A model generated the notes under the pieces. The model ran no database searches. It worked only from the letters and a program-made list of their open reading frames with translations, and had not been told where the DNA came from. A DNA stretch of 64,000 nucleotides from contig CM034608.1 of assembly GCA_020091685.1 (NCBI GenBank), positions 9,548,522-9,612,521 of the forward strand, given 5' to 3'. This DNA comes from Lutjanus erythropterus (taxonomy: Eukaryota; Chordata; Actinopteri; Lutjaniformes; Lutjanidae). Position 1 is the first letter of the stretch. Each line of letters starts with the position of its first letter. The position numbers and the translations under genes are program-made. This document shows, in pieces, positions 48,803 to 57,868 of this stretch.

Positions 48803-48815
48803 GGGGCAAAGGTCA
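48803..48815 (+). promoter_or_regulatory. Nuclear-receptor DR1 site
   Basis: GGGGCA-A-AGGTCA is very close to the optimal RXR/PPAR/HNF4 DR1. The second half-site runs on into AGGTCAAGG. Confidence 0.5.
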
Positions 48816-48822
48816 AGGTTTG

Positions 48823-48836
48823 AGGTGCAGAGTTCA
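48823..48836 (+). promoter_or_regulatory. Nuclear-receptor DR2 site
   Basis: AGGTGC-AG-AGTTCA is a direct repeat with two bases between, a spacing used by RAR:RXR. The first half-site is imperfect. It starts eight bases after the DR1 ends. Confidence 0.35.
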
Positions 48837-49515
48837 GTGCGGCCGTTATCAATAAAGACCTCCTGCGAGCGAGGAGCTCCTTGCACAAATAATTAACGAG
48901 CCTGTGAGTCATTCCCGCGATTTGTGCATCAGAAAGCCTCGCAGCAGTTTCTGATTCGTACTATGTTTAGAACATAAACAAGTGTGGGCTGCAGAGGAGA
49001 GAGCATGACAGGCTAAAATATGCACTGTTTCATCTGGAGCCAACGCTGCATTGATCAGCCAGAGATATTCCATGAAGAAAGCAAAACACTGGTCCGCTCT
49101 TCATGTGGCGGTGTGCTGTAATTAAAAAAACACACTCTCTGGCTGTGTTCATAATTGGAGCATAAATCTTTTCTTCTCTTCTTACAGTTGGGTTTGGAAG
49201 CTGGCGGGGGTGAGGGGTGGGAAAGTGCGGGGTGGGCACATAGAAGGCGAGCAAGTTTTCTTTGATTTGCTTGAGTTAAAGGCCTTGTGGGTGAGATCGG
49301 GAGAGGGAAAAAAAAAAAGAAAGGAGAGGGAGAGAGAGCTGTCACTTTAAGCCATTAAGTCTTGCTATAAAACTCCTCCAATAAAAATGACAGCTGCAGC
49401 CCCTTTTCTCAAAAGGGGAGCAAAAGCATCACATCAGGAACACAAAACTGGACGGCCGTAAAAGACAAACTTGGCCAAATGCTTTTGGCAGTGTAATTCC
49501 ACCGGCCCACTCCCA

Positions 49516-49516
<1 letters not shown>

Positions 49517-49557
<41 letters not shown>
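49517..49557. repeat. (CA)20 microsatellite
   Basis: An uninterrupted CA run lies between CTCCCAC and CTCCCGG. Confidence 0.95.
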
Positions 49558-49559
<2 letters not shown>

Positions 49560-49638
49560 CCCGGCAGACACATACCCTCTCCCTGTATTACCTTTGTTCC
49601 TGAGTTACAGCCAGAAAAGGAATGTCAGTCTCTCCCCC

Positions 49639-49645
49639 ACCACAC

Positions 49646-49688
<43 letters not shown>
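49639..49688. repeat. (CA)25 microsatellite, one interruption
   Basis: A CA run with a single G at 49650, ending in TGAATCTC. Confidence 0.95.
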
Positions 49689-49690
<2 letters not shown>

Positions 49691-49736
49691 AATCTCACTT
49701 TCTCATCAAAGACCATGAACTTCATTGATTTTGTCT

Positions 49737-49768
49737 GTCTGTGTGTGAGAGTGTGTGTGTGTGTGTGC
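49737..49768. repeat. (TG)n microsatellite
   Basis: TG units are interrupted once by AGAG. The tract runs in the opposite sense to the two CA tracts just upstream. Confidence 0.85.
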
Positions 49769-50502
49769 TGGGGGTACCTTATGGTGCCTCAAACAGAAAG
49801 CACCACAGAGTTTAGTTCTACAGAATTAAGTAAAAAACATAACAACAAAACAAAATCACAAGCTTCTTCAGCAGGTGGTAAAACAAGCGCTTCTCAAAAG
49901 TGATAAAATAATCGCGATGTGTCAAAAGAAAATTTTGTTTCACAGAGAATCATTAAGATTTCAGTCTAGTTTACTTGAGCATACAAAATTTGTACAAGAG
50001 CAGATGATTTGGTTTGTAAAAGTTTGATTGTTTTATCTTTCAAATATTTAAGCTAAGGACTTAAAGCTACTACGAGGAGTTTTTAAGTGGTTGTGAAACA
50101 GTCTCAATTTATAACTGATATGTCTTTATGACCTACATAAGTTAACAAGGCCATCCTCGAGAAGATTGGCTACTCTGGATTGTTGATCTTAATGGCTGCC
50201 ACCGGGTCAGTCTCCTTGAAATCCAAAGGACTGCGCCTGTTTACATTTTTCTAGGTAAAGTTACAGCAGTAGCATAGAAGCTAGTTGAGACGAAGCAGGA
50301 GGAGATTTTTATTTAGGTAATTTTATTTTTGGTGTTATATTTTGTGGTAATTGCACTCAAAATGCTACTGCTTTTGACCACAGAGGCCTCCAAAACAACA
50401 ACAACAACAAAATATTTTTTTATTTTTAAACTGAATAAAAGTCTTGCCTCCATTATACATCTTTGTCATGTTAATGTTTACATTCTGGATATTATATTCT
50501 GT

Positions 50503-50890
50503 ATTAGTGGTGGGAATCTCACAGTTCGATTCCGCTTCAAAGGTTGACGATGCAATTATAAAACAATCATGGATGCATCTTGATACATCAAAATTTTAAG
50601 CTTTTAATGCAGGATTTCTCGGTCGACTGGTTCAGAATGTTAACTTTTACATCTGCCTCATTTCACCATCCAACCATAAGGAACTTACAGCTCAGTCTTA
50701 CAAAACAGAAGTGGGTTTCAAATTTGCGATTATTGACTTTTCCTAATCTTTCAAGGGAAAATCACGATGCATCCAAAAATCAATTACGTCCTCATGCACT
50801 ATTCTGTATAAAGAATGTCTGCTGGTATGTTGATATCAGACTTTTTTTCACATTTTCGGTATTGGCATCGACCCCAAAATTCCTTATCAC
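50503..50890. mobile_element. Dispersed repeat (GGTGGGAATCTCACAGTTCGATTC type)
   Basis: GTGGTGGGAATCTC, GTTCGATTCCG, GATGCATCTTGATACATC and TCACGATGCATCC are typical of a fish repeat that spans several hundred bases. Ends are approximate. Confidence 0.45.
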
Positions 50891-50934
50891 TCATGCCCTA
50901 TCAATGAATTATAATATAGACTATATTATTATAT

Positions 50935-51065
50935 AGTCAAGTCGATTTTATTTGAAATGCCCAAATTTGTCTCTGAGAACCTCACAATTACAACAACACG
51001 CTGTCCAACACAATTTATCCTCTGACCTCAGATTTGGATGAGGAAAAGCTCAATAAAACCAATAA
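50935..51065 (+). mobile_element. Dispersed repeat (AGTCAAGTCGATTTTATTTG type)
   Basis: GTCAAGTCGATTTTATTTGAAATGCCC, then AACAACACGCTG, then AGGAAAAGCTCAATAAAACC is a diverged copy of the very common fish repeat whose intact form reads AAGTTTTATTTATAGAGCCC...GGAAAAACTCC. Confidence 0.5.
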
Positions 51066-51350
51066 AACCAGACATGCACAACAACACTTGGCAGGTGAAA
51101 CTCCATTAAGGAGAACTACTTAGGCGCTGACATATGTGCCAAAAAACAATCAACCAAACAGGAAATCAATACCTACAGTTCATCTGGCTTACAGGAAAAA
51201 TTCTTTACACCTCAACAGTGTTGGAAAAACTCTCCTTTCCTTTTCAGATGCGCGCTGTTAAAGTCACTGTCAGACTGTCATGATCTGCCTCATATTGCTC
51301 TGACAAAGAGGACACATTCTCCTCTCAATGTCATCCCTTCAGTCTTCACA
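51066..51350. other. Non-coding stretch
   Basis: Unremarkable AT-rich DNA without a gene. Confidence 0.3.
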
Positions 51351-52200
51351 GCTTAATGTCAGATATGGAGAGGAGGGGTGGGGGGAGTGGGGTGGTTGAT
51401 GGCAGCACATCAGCATACAGTAGCGAGAGCACAGTGCCAAAAGGGGGGGGTGTCGTCATCACGGCCAACAAGCGATCTATAATTGTGAAATGTACTGGCT
51501 GTCATTTCAAACAGTTGCATGTCAGAATTTCTAATGCGGCACGACAGATAATTACACTGAGTAAGCGGCTAATCGATACGTTCAAGGACTCCGCGGATAG
51601 CGGCGTCCTTGAAGTGGCCAATTAACAATCAGCACTCGAGTGGACCCCTGATGGAGCAAGTTTAAATATAAATGGCGATTTCAGGAGCGACAGATTAGGA
51701 CTACAGGCGATGGAGAAGCTGCTGATACAGCACGAGGAACAGATGAGATCCAAAGGAAAAAAAAAGTGCTCCTCCTCATTTACACAATCAAGTGTTGAGA
51801 CTGCCTGTATGTGCTGTCGAGTGTCTGTACGGGCCACTCTGGCGCACTCTGAGCCAGACTGAAACTCGAATCACTTTCAGCGTGGACACACAATACGGTG
51901 CACCTGTAATAACAGCCTGTCAGTGTGTGTAACACTGGCGGTTTAGCATATTTTCGGGAAGCCACATAAAGGGCGCTGTGGCGACAGTGTCAGCGAGCAG
52001 GGCCGCCCGGCATCTCAGAAGTCCCCCCCCGCCTCCCCAACTTGAATCTCCTAGGTGCATCCAGGCGGCTGATGATACGTGTCGAGGTGTAATGTGACGC
52101 CCTCATGAAAGAGCGGCAGACACAATAAGAGGGCTCGCCGGCAGCTCTGTGCAGGATCTGTGCTACAGGGGACAAGGGTCCGCTCTGTTCACTTTGACAA
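51351..52200. promoter_or_regulatory. Candidate conserved regulatory block with a hairpin
   Basis: A G-rich stretch (51371-51394, G-quadruplex-like; G8 at 51443-51450) leads into repeat-free DNA with CpGs and homeodomain cores (AATTTCTAATGCGGC, GATAATTACACTG, GGCTAATCGATACG, GGCCAATTAACAATC). The near-perfect inverted repeat at 51581-51613 lies in the middle. The texture is that of a vertebrate conserved non-coding element; conservation itself cannot be seen here. Confidence 0.4.
51581..51613. repeat. Near-perfect inverted repeat, 14-bp arms
   Basis: Left arm TTCAAGGACTCCGC and right arm GCGGCGTCCTTGAA pair at 13 of 14 positions around a five-base GGATA loop. It is GC-rich and in unique DNA, unlike the MITE palindromes elsewhere. 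Confidence 0.8.
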
Positions 52201-53246
52201 ACTTACAGTAGCGTTCAGCATTAATCATTTACAGTGCGCTGTGCTTGTGTGTGTGTGTGTGTGTGACTCTGTGTGTTTAAACTGGAAATCAAAAGAATCC
52301 CTTATGAAAAAATTGACTTTAAATTGACCTTTAAATGCTAAGGGTTTCAAAACAGAATTATTTTTGAAGTTTTTCTGGAAATACAAACGTGCCCTGTGTT
52401 ACTTTTTTAAAATTATGACAGCTGTGTACATGCTGTCTTTTCCTTCAGGTCTGCATTTACTGGAAAAATGAAGCATGAAAAATGAAATTTGCCACTCTCT
52501 CTCTATAAAAACAAACAAAGCACTCGAGTTGTCCCAATACCAGAATTTTTAACTGATATTAGTGTAAAAAAACGATACTCAAAACCTCTTTCAGTCCTAC
52601 AGCAAGAAGAAAAAGAGCCCTTGCCACACAAAATAGTATACTTTTTCATTTTTAAAAAAAATTAAGTGTGTGCACAGTGCTCGTTCAGTAAAATACACTG
52701 AACACCGTCTGCTTTTGCTCTCTGCAAGCCAAAAAGCACTTAGATCTCCTTTTTGTGTAGCTTTAGCACCTTTAATACTACTATCAAATGTTAGTACAGT
52801 ACTGTTTTAAAGCTGGTATTGAAAAAGTATCAATACTTCTATACTTCTGACAACCTCAGTTCATCTTTAAAATAATGGCTGCTGTATAAATGCTGCGTTT
52901 TTCCTGCAGCTCTCTACTTTCTGGAAAAAACATATGAAAAATGAAAAGTGAAAGTTACCACTCTCCCTCCATGAAACCACACAAAGTATCAAGTGTCCTC
53001 TACACTCTGGGATCCTGCTCAAAACTCAGAAATGACAACAAGGTTGTTAAAATACTTAAAATACTTTTTCTATACCACATGTTGAAAATGATAATATTGA
53101 TTTATGATAGTACAGAAAGTACAAAAGTCTATTTATTGTCACATTGTCCTGCCTGAAACTTAGCTTGCAGCAAAACCAGAGTGTACAGTGTGGAAATTAT
53201 TAGATTTTTGTGCCAAGTACTTCTGTTCTGTTTGCCAGCACACTTG
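52201..53246. other. Non-coding stretch
   Basis: No gene is seen. A (TG)9 run lies at 52246-52264. Two related AT-rich stretches at 52440-52520 and 52895-52985 share TGGAAAAA.., ATGAAAAATGAAA and CCACTCTC pieces, which suggests an old local duplication. Confidence 0.35.
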
Positions 53247-53530
53247 TAAGGCCGCAATGATTAATCGATTATTGAATGAATCGCCAACTGTTTTGATAAA
53301 TGACTGAAATAATATTTGAGAAAAAAAGTCAACATTTTCTGATTTCAGCTTCTCAAATGTGAATATTTGTTGGTTTATTTACTCCTATGTGACATTAAAC
53401 TGAATATATTTGGGTTGTGAGTAAAACAAGACATTTTAGGACGTCATCTTAGGCTTTTGGAAACAACGACTGACATTTTTCACCATAAAAGCAAACAACT
53501 ATTAATCAAGAAAATGATCGACTGACTGTA
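53247..53530 (-). mobile_element. hAT-like MITE copy, nearly full length
   Basis: It starts TAAGGCCGCAATGATTAATCG and continues AACTGTTTTGATAAATG, CTTCTCAAATGTGAATATTTG, TTGGGTTGTGAGTAAAACAAGACATTTTAGGACG and AACTATTAATCAAGAAAATGATCG. Confidence 0.7.
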
Positions 53531-53853
53531 TCTAACTCTACTGCACATAGATCAGATCCCACACCTGTGTCACCTATCTGTAACTGATATGAAGCTGCCA
53601 TTAATGACTACTTGAGCAGTTTTAAGATACAAACTCACACAGACTGTCACTTTGCTGGGGCACAAAACCGAGCTTAAATCCCAATTTGTGCGCTGCTTGC
53701 GTTCATTTGCAAACCCACAGTCTACATATTCAAAGTCAAACAGAAGCACATTTAGCCACAAGTTAAACCAAGTCACATGAAAATCTAGATAAAGTTCACT
53801 TTTTTAAAATCAGAGTTACTACCAAACAACTTGCACACAACACATGAGCTGGC

Positions 53854-54396
53854 TTAAAGGGATCATTCACCCAAAACTGAAAATTCAGTCATCCACTCAC
53901 CCTCATGCCAACTGAAGGTCGAGTTAAGTTTTTTATTCCACAAAACACTGCTGGAGTTTCACAGGAAAACCGCGTTGCAGAATCTCCCAAATAATGTAAA
54001 TGATTGGTGACCACTAATCCAACACCCGACACACACCACACGCACACGCAGTTCAGACGGTGTCCACACACATGTGAACGTGGCTCCAAGCGAAGGATCT
54101 ACAGTGAAGATTTAGGCTATAAACATGGTGACTTAGTATGTCAGGTCTTTGGGAGACTTGGATTACCACAGATGAGCAGCGTGGAGGCATGTTATGGTTA
54201 TTTTGGGTTGTTTTTTATGTTTGAAAACTGGTCACCATTCACTTCAAATGTTTAGGAGATTCTGCAAAGCTGTTCTTTGTTCCTGTGAAGCTCCATCAAA
54301 GTTTCATGGACTAAAAAACTAAACTCAACCTTCAATCAGTATGAGGATGAGTAGATAATAACTGAATTTTCATTTTCGGATGAACTATCCCTTTAA
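53854..54396. mobile_element. TTAA-bounded MITE with long terminal inverted repeats
   Basis: The left end reads TTAAAGGGATCATTCACCC then AAAACTGAAAATTCAGT. The reverse complement of the right end reads TTAAAGGGATAGTTCATCC then GAAAATGAAAATTCAGT, so about 38 bp of inverted repeat agree at most positions. Length is 543 bp and both boundaries are TTAA. The element lies about 500 bp from the rxra exon, just inside the intron. It has no coding capacity. Confidence 0.8.
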
Positions 54397-54888
54397 TTGA
54401 AACGCGCTATAAGAGCAAGAAAAAAAAGAAAAAGAAGCTGCTGGTTCAATTTAAAATGAACTGTTTCTGCAGTATTTTTCAAAATGTGTTCAGACCCATT
54501 CGTTCACATGCAAAAGTACAAAACTTTGCACTTTTCCTTGTTGAAACGACGTAAATGAAACTTTTAAGCGAAGTTAAAACATTGAATTGCAGCGCACGGG
54601 GAGGTATGCGCACGGCTCATCCCAGGCGAGATGTCAGCAGCATGACACATGCAACACGGAGAGGGTTTATTTTGAGTTGATTTTAAGTAGAAACGATAGG
54701 TTTGTCAGTAAATGTAAAGAAGACAACGTCCGCTGCAGCTCTGAACGCGTTGATGCGTTTGGCAACTCGTAAGCCGCTGTCAAAAAAAAAGGGAGAAAAG
54801 GGGGCAAAAAAGGACACGTTTCACCGACGAAAAGTCCTATCAGATACCTCAACAGAGCAAAGCTTTGTCATGAAACAAACAAACTTAC
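54397..54888. other. Intron start next to the rxra exon
   Basis: After the donor the minus strand reads GTAAGTTTGTTTGTTTC. The stretch is moderately CpG-bearing (AACGTCCGCTGCAGC, TGAACGCGTTGATGCG) and repeat-free, as expected of DNA flanking a CpG-island promoter. No further exon is seen. Confidence 0.35.
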
Positions 54889-54916
54889 CCAATGACAGGA
54901 ACGGTTTGGTTTCCAT
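54889..54916 (-). CDS. rxra: First coding exon of retinoid X receptor alpha (partial gene)
   Basis: On the minus strand an ATG at 54916 opens METKPFLSL plus the first base of a tenth codon, then G|GTAAGT, a near-perfect 5' splice site. Mammalian RXRA, as I recall it, begins MDTKHFLPL and its first coding exon also ends after one base of codon 10, so both residues (six of nine identical, plus E for D) and intron phase agree. RXR alpha is a nuclear receptor that binds DNA as a homodimer or as partner of RAR, PPAR, VDR and TR; this exon would supply only the start of its A/B domain. An in-frame TGA at 54973-54971 lies 18 codons upstream, so this ATG is the first available start in its frame. The remaining exons must lie at lower coordinates, and I recognised none. 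Which fish paralogue (rxraa or rxrab) this is cannot be told from nine residues. Confidence 0.66.
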
Positions 54917-54930
54917 GTCTGTATGGTAGG

Positions 54931-54939
54931 TTAGCTCAT
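54931..54939 (-). other. Minimal upstream ORF (ATG-AGC-TAA)
   Basis: Reading towards the rxra start on the minus strand, an ATG at 54939 is followed by one codon and a TAA, ending 14 nt before the main ATG. Such start-stop-like uORFs commonly reduce or gate translation of the main frame. The effect is inferred; only the sequence is seen. Confidence 0.45.
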
Positions 54940-55345
54940 GCCAGCTGAGACGACCGCGATCGGGAGTTTTTCACGGGCTCCGGCAGACCAAACCAGACCG
55001 GGTCTCTGCCGCCGCCGCCGCTCGTGCTGCTCCTGCTGCCGCCGCCGCTGCTGCTGCTGATCCGCTCTTCAAAGTAGCCGGGACTCGAGGATCGAAGCGG
55101 TAAAAAGTGACAGGTCGACGTCTGATAAGTCTCGGATGATAACCTAATGTTTCTGCCTCTGTTTGCTCACTCAGCTGCTGCGCTCTCCACTCCTCTCCTC
55201 TCCCTGTCGCGCTCGCTGTACAACAACTCCAACTACTGGATCTGCACTGCAAAAGGGACCTGCGCAGGGGGTACTCCCACCAACGCGCACCGAGCTGCAG
55301 CGACGCCACACTCACAAGCATGAGGCTTATCGCGAACTCTGCAAT
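54940..55345. promoter_or_regulatory. CpG-rich island around the putative rxra start
   Basis: CpG dinucleotides are dense here (CGCGATCG, GTCGACG, TCGCGCTCGC, CGCGCACCG), whereas most of the window is CpG-poor and AT-rich. The island sits directly upstream of the start codon and donor at 54916/54889, which is the normal place for a vertebrate CpG-island promoter. Similar but weaker GC patches occur elsewhere in the window without an adjacent coding exon. Confidence 0.5.
55006..55059. repeat. CAG/CGG triplet tract in the 5' leader
   Basis: On the minus strand this is a run of CAGCAGCAGCAG, CGGCGGCGGCAG, CAGGAGCAG and CGGCGGCGGCGGCAG units. Read in the frame of the upstream open stretch it gives an alanine-rich run. 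In a leader such a tract would be GC-rich and structured, and is likely to vary in length between individuals. It lies about 90-140 nt before the rxra ATG. Confidence 0.75.
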
Positions 55346-55378
55346 TAAACAGCACACGAGGGAAGAAACACAAGGCAT

Positions 55379-55778
55379 TTCATCTTAGATATTAAAAGTC
55401 TACAGATTTCCCTTCAGGTAGAGTTTTTTTTTTTCCAAAATCGCGCGGAGGCCCTTTCAGCTGAGCGGCAGCTACTTCTTCTTTTCGCTTCTTATCTCCT
55501 GTTATTTTAACCTGGTCACATCTGTTGAACCAGGGCTGTTGGCTCAGGAGATAGATGTTTCGACGGCATCTGCAGTTAGCCTATCTCACTCTATAGAAGC
55601 TGCTACAACCTAACATAAAATAAAGTAAACACAGTCGCCTACAGTGAAGAGTTATGGGTTTGATGGCGTTTTATCCAGTCTGAATCTGGAAGAACGGAGT
55701 CAGAATCTGCTTTACTGGACCAGTGGTCACTAGAAGGAATTGTACTCCTGTTTTAAATTGCTCTCAGTGGACTGTGGA
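55379..55778. other. 5' flank of the rxra exon
   Basis: No gene is seen. CpG density falls off after 55460. A T11 run lies near 55427. Confidence 0.35.
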
Positions 55779-56427
55779 CAGATTTAGAATAGACAGCTAA
55801 GAACATGGACAACAAAGTTAAACAAATAAGGGTGAAAAGTAGACAGGACTGCTTTGTAGGGGTAGACTGGGGCCGGTTGCAACATGGGACAGTTGCAACA
55901 AGTCTTTTATCTCCAATGAACAACATGCCAGACTAGTAGGTCTTTTTTTTGGCATGCCCCACTTCAGAAGCTGAGAAAATATGTTTGCTTTTAAGTTAAA
56001 TTATTAACTGATTTTTTTTGTAAAATGATAGAAAAGTGCAGCTGCAAGCTACTCTGTGTCATCTTTGAAGTGTTTTTAGTTTTGTTTTTTTCAGATCTGC
56101 ACCGGGTGTGGACAAGCAGGCAGGGATGGAAAAGAAAAAGAGAAAATTATGTGAGAATTGCTGATCCTGCTTTTGATTTAGGTACATGTTCGATTTAGCT
56201 TATTTTGATCAATTTTTGACGTAGAATTGAAATCCCCACAACCCCAACATGTACACATTCAGGGAATTTCACTTCTGCTGTCAATGAACTTACAGATTCA
56301 CAATACACAGCGAAGAACATGGACAACAGCGCTAAACAAACAAAGGTGAAAAGTAGTCAAGGCTGTCACATGGGGTAGACTGGGGATGGTTGCAACAGGG
56401 GACGGTTGCAACCAGTTTTATTTCTCA
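55779..56427 (+). repeat. Pair of about 135-bp direct repeats, 514 bp apart
   Basis: The left copy at 55779-55915 and the right copy at 56293-56427 share CAGATT..AATA.ACAG, GAACATGGACAACA, GGTGAAAAGTAG, GGGGTAGACTGGGG, GGTTGCAACA.GGGAC and GTTGCAAC in the same order. The GTAGACTGGGG...GTTGCAAC motif belongs to a fish dispersed repeat, and GTTGCAAC pieces recur to about 56945. Confidence 0.65.
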
Positions 56428-56645
56428 AAACAGCAATGTGCAAGAGTGATGATGCTCATACTGCCCATGTTCAGCAAGACTGAAGACAGAAGACATTTTA
56501 CCGCTGTCCCCTGATCATGTTGCACCTGTCTCCAGGATTTGGGTCAGTTGCAACATCTGACTTCTTCCATTCAAATTAATATTGTGAATGATATATTGTA
56601 TGTAGTCAGTTTAAATGTAATGGGTAATTAGCAGACAGATGTAAG

Positions 56646-56862
56646 TTAAAGGGACACTTCACCCCGTCTCTTATCTTTAGTGCTATTTAGCCATGTCAGT
56701 AGCTTTGGTGTGAGTTTTTGAATGTAATGGCACTAAATGGCGGACATTTTTTACAGACGATATTTCCAAAACTAGGCATCTCATGCCAAAACAATCTAGT
56801 TGGATGAACAGCTCTACAGGTGAGAGGAAAAATATGTATTTTTGATTGAACTGGACTTTTAA
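56646..56862. mobile_element. TTAA-type MITE with CACCCC end
   Basis: It begins TTAAAGGGACACTTCACCCC and ends GATTGAACTGGACTTTTAA. The interior GGACATTTTTTACAGACG and GATATTTCCAAAACTAGGC are related to 19430-19460 (GATATCTCCAAAACTC). It is 217 bp. Confidence 0.55.
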
Positions 56863-57400
56863 TATATAAAGAATTGATTGGTCTAGTCTAAATAGTTTAT
56901 GAGCAACTGACAGAAATGCAAAAAGTGTTGCAACTGTCCCCAGTCTCCCTTACACAACAATGTGAAAAAAAACCAGTCGTAGAAGCACCAATGTCCAACA
57001 TTAAAAACTCTTCAAGTGAAAAACACAGCACATTATTACTGGGATAAATAAATAAAAATCATTACGAATTCTCTGAAGTAATATGACTCTCAAGCAACTC
57101 CAGACATTTTACCAACTTTTAACCAGGTCAAAAATGAAACTGGCTATCATACCCCATTCTTAACAATGAGATATTGTGTTTATACTGGGTAAAACAACAC
57201 AAACAAAGCAAATCCAGACCATGAAAATTGTGCAAGAGAAAACCTTAACAATATCAATATTTTTCTCCAAACTCCCTCACTCTACATCTGCTAATGTTTA
57301 CTAAATTCATGCTGTGATCTGCCAACGTTGCACAAAAAAGAAAAAAAAAAAAAGCAATGAATTTATCGCAGATGCATAAAAGTTTTGGGGGTTGATTCAC
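56863..57400. other. Non-coding stretch
   Basis: AT-rich DNA with no gene; an A-rich run lies at 57335-57355. Confidence 0.3.
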
Positions 57401-57852
57401 ATAAGCCCCCCTCGGCTAGCTTTACAGCAAGCGGCGGCGCGCGAGATTTGCATAACTCTCATTGCGTCGGAGCAGTGCTATAGATCCAGATCTCTGTCAT
57501 TCTTCTTTGCCACTGTGTCTGTTCCTGGCCGTGACGGTTTCTGCCTAATTCAGGCTGCATCCATCTTGCGTGCACCTCCTCCCCTTCAACACGCGCACCG
57601 AGGAGACACATGTTTCAGGAGGAGAGTGAAAAATGTCCTTTCTCTGGCCCAGATTGAAGGACGCAGGCTTTACATTTTCCTTCCACGCTGTAAAATCCCT
57701 TATGCGGTGCATATAGGAGCGATGTAGGGTACACACACACCTCCTGCAGCCATCCTCCAGGCCCTTGCGATGAGCCTGCTCCTATTAAGCACTTGAAGGT
57801 GTTCGCCACGTTTGTACTGAGGCGAGATACATAATTAATGCAATGCATGGCA

Positions 57853-57868
57853 CATCAAAGATCAAAGG
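57853..57868 (+). promoter_or_regulatory. Tandem TCF/LEF motif
   Basis: CATCAAAG-ATCAAAGG gives two adjacent ATCAAAG cores, each matching the TCF/LEF consensus (WWCAAAG), in the same orientation 8 bp apart. Confidence 0.4.

Larger units (their letters stand above)
48750..49260. promoter_or_regulatory. Candidate regulatory block with nuclear-receptor sites
   Basis: Repeat-free DNA about 6 kb inside the putative intron, with CpGs, homeodomain cores (AATAATTAACGAG, GTAATTAAAA) and a dense group of nuclear-receptor half-sites at 48803-48836. It starts directly after a repeat cluster, and its texture differs sharply from it. Confidence 0.4.
49261..50502. other. Non-coding stretch dominated by microsatellites
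   Basis: No gene is seen. A GA-rich tract at 49295-49340 is followed by three dinucleotide tracts (listed separately). The rest (49770-50500) is AT-rich, with an (AAC)n run near 50395-50410. Confidence 0.35.
1..54888 (-). other. Putative first intron of rxra (3' part beyond the window)
   Basis: Everything to the left of the donor at 54888 would be intron 1 if the exon call is right. The stretch has no convincing further coding exon on either strand: the open frames are short, overlap repeats or simple sequence, and show no family resemblance. It alternates repeat-laden AT-rich DNA with repeat-poor GC-richer islands. A first intron of more than 50 kb is plausible, since I recall mammalian RXRA also having a very long first intron, but this is an inference from one exon. 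Confidence 0.5.
54917..55378 (-). other. Probable 5' leader and core promoter region of the rxra exon
   Basis: This is the sequence directly upstream of the METKPFLSL start, read on the minus strand. It is markedly CpG-rich compared with the AT-rich surroundings and holds no recognised dispersed repeat. It has no TATA box that I can see, as expected of a CpG-type housekeeping or developmental promoter. A frame open from 55378 to 54971 covers most of it, in the same frame as the rxra ATG but closed by TGA 54 nt before it. A pyrimidine stretch ending TTGCAG near 55343 resembles a 3' splice site, so the leader might begin in a further upstream exon. The transcription start cannot be fixed by eye. 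Confidence 0.5.

Noticed and set aside
49517..49768. Regularly spaced repeats that might suggest a CRISPR-like array
   Set aside because: They are dinucleotide microsatellites in a vertebrate sequence, without unique spacers of constant length.
55163..55348. 61-codon plus-strand frame in the CpG island
   Set aside because: It is antisense to the likely rxra leader and follows the base composition; no start context or family features.
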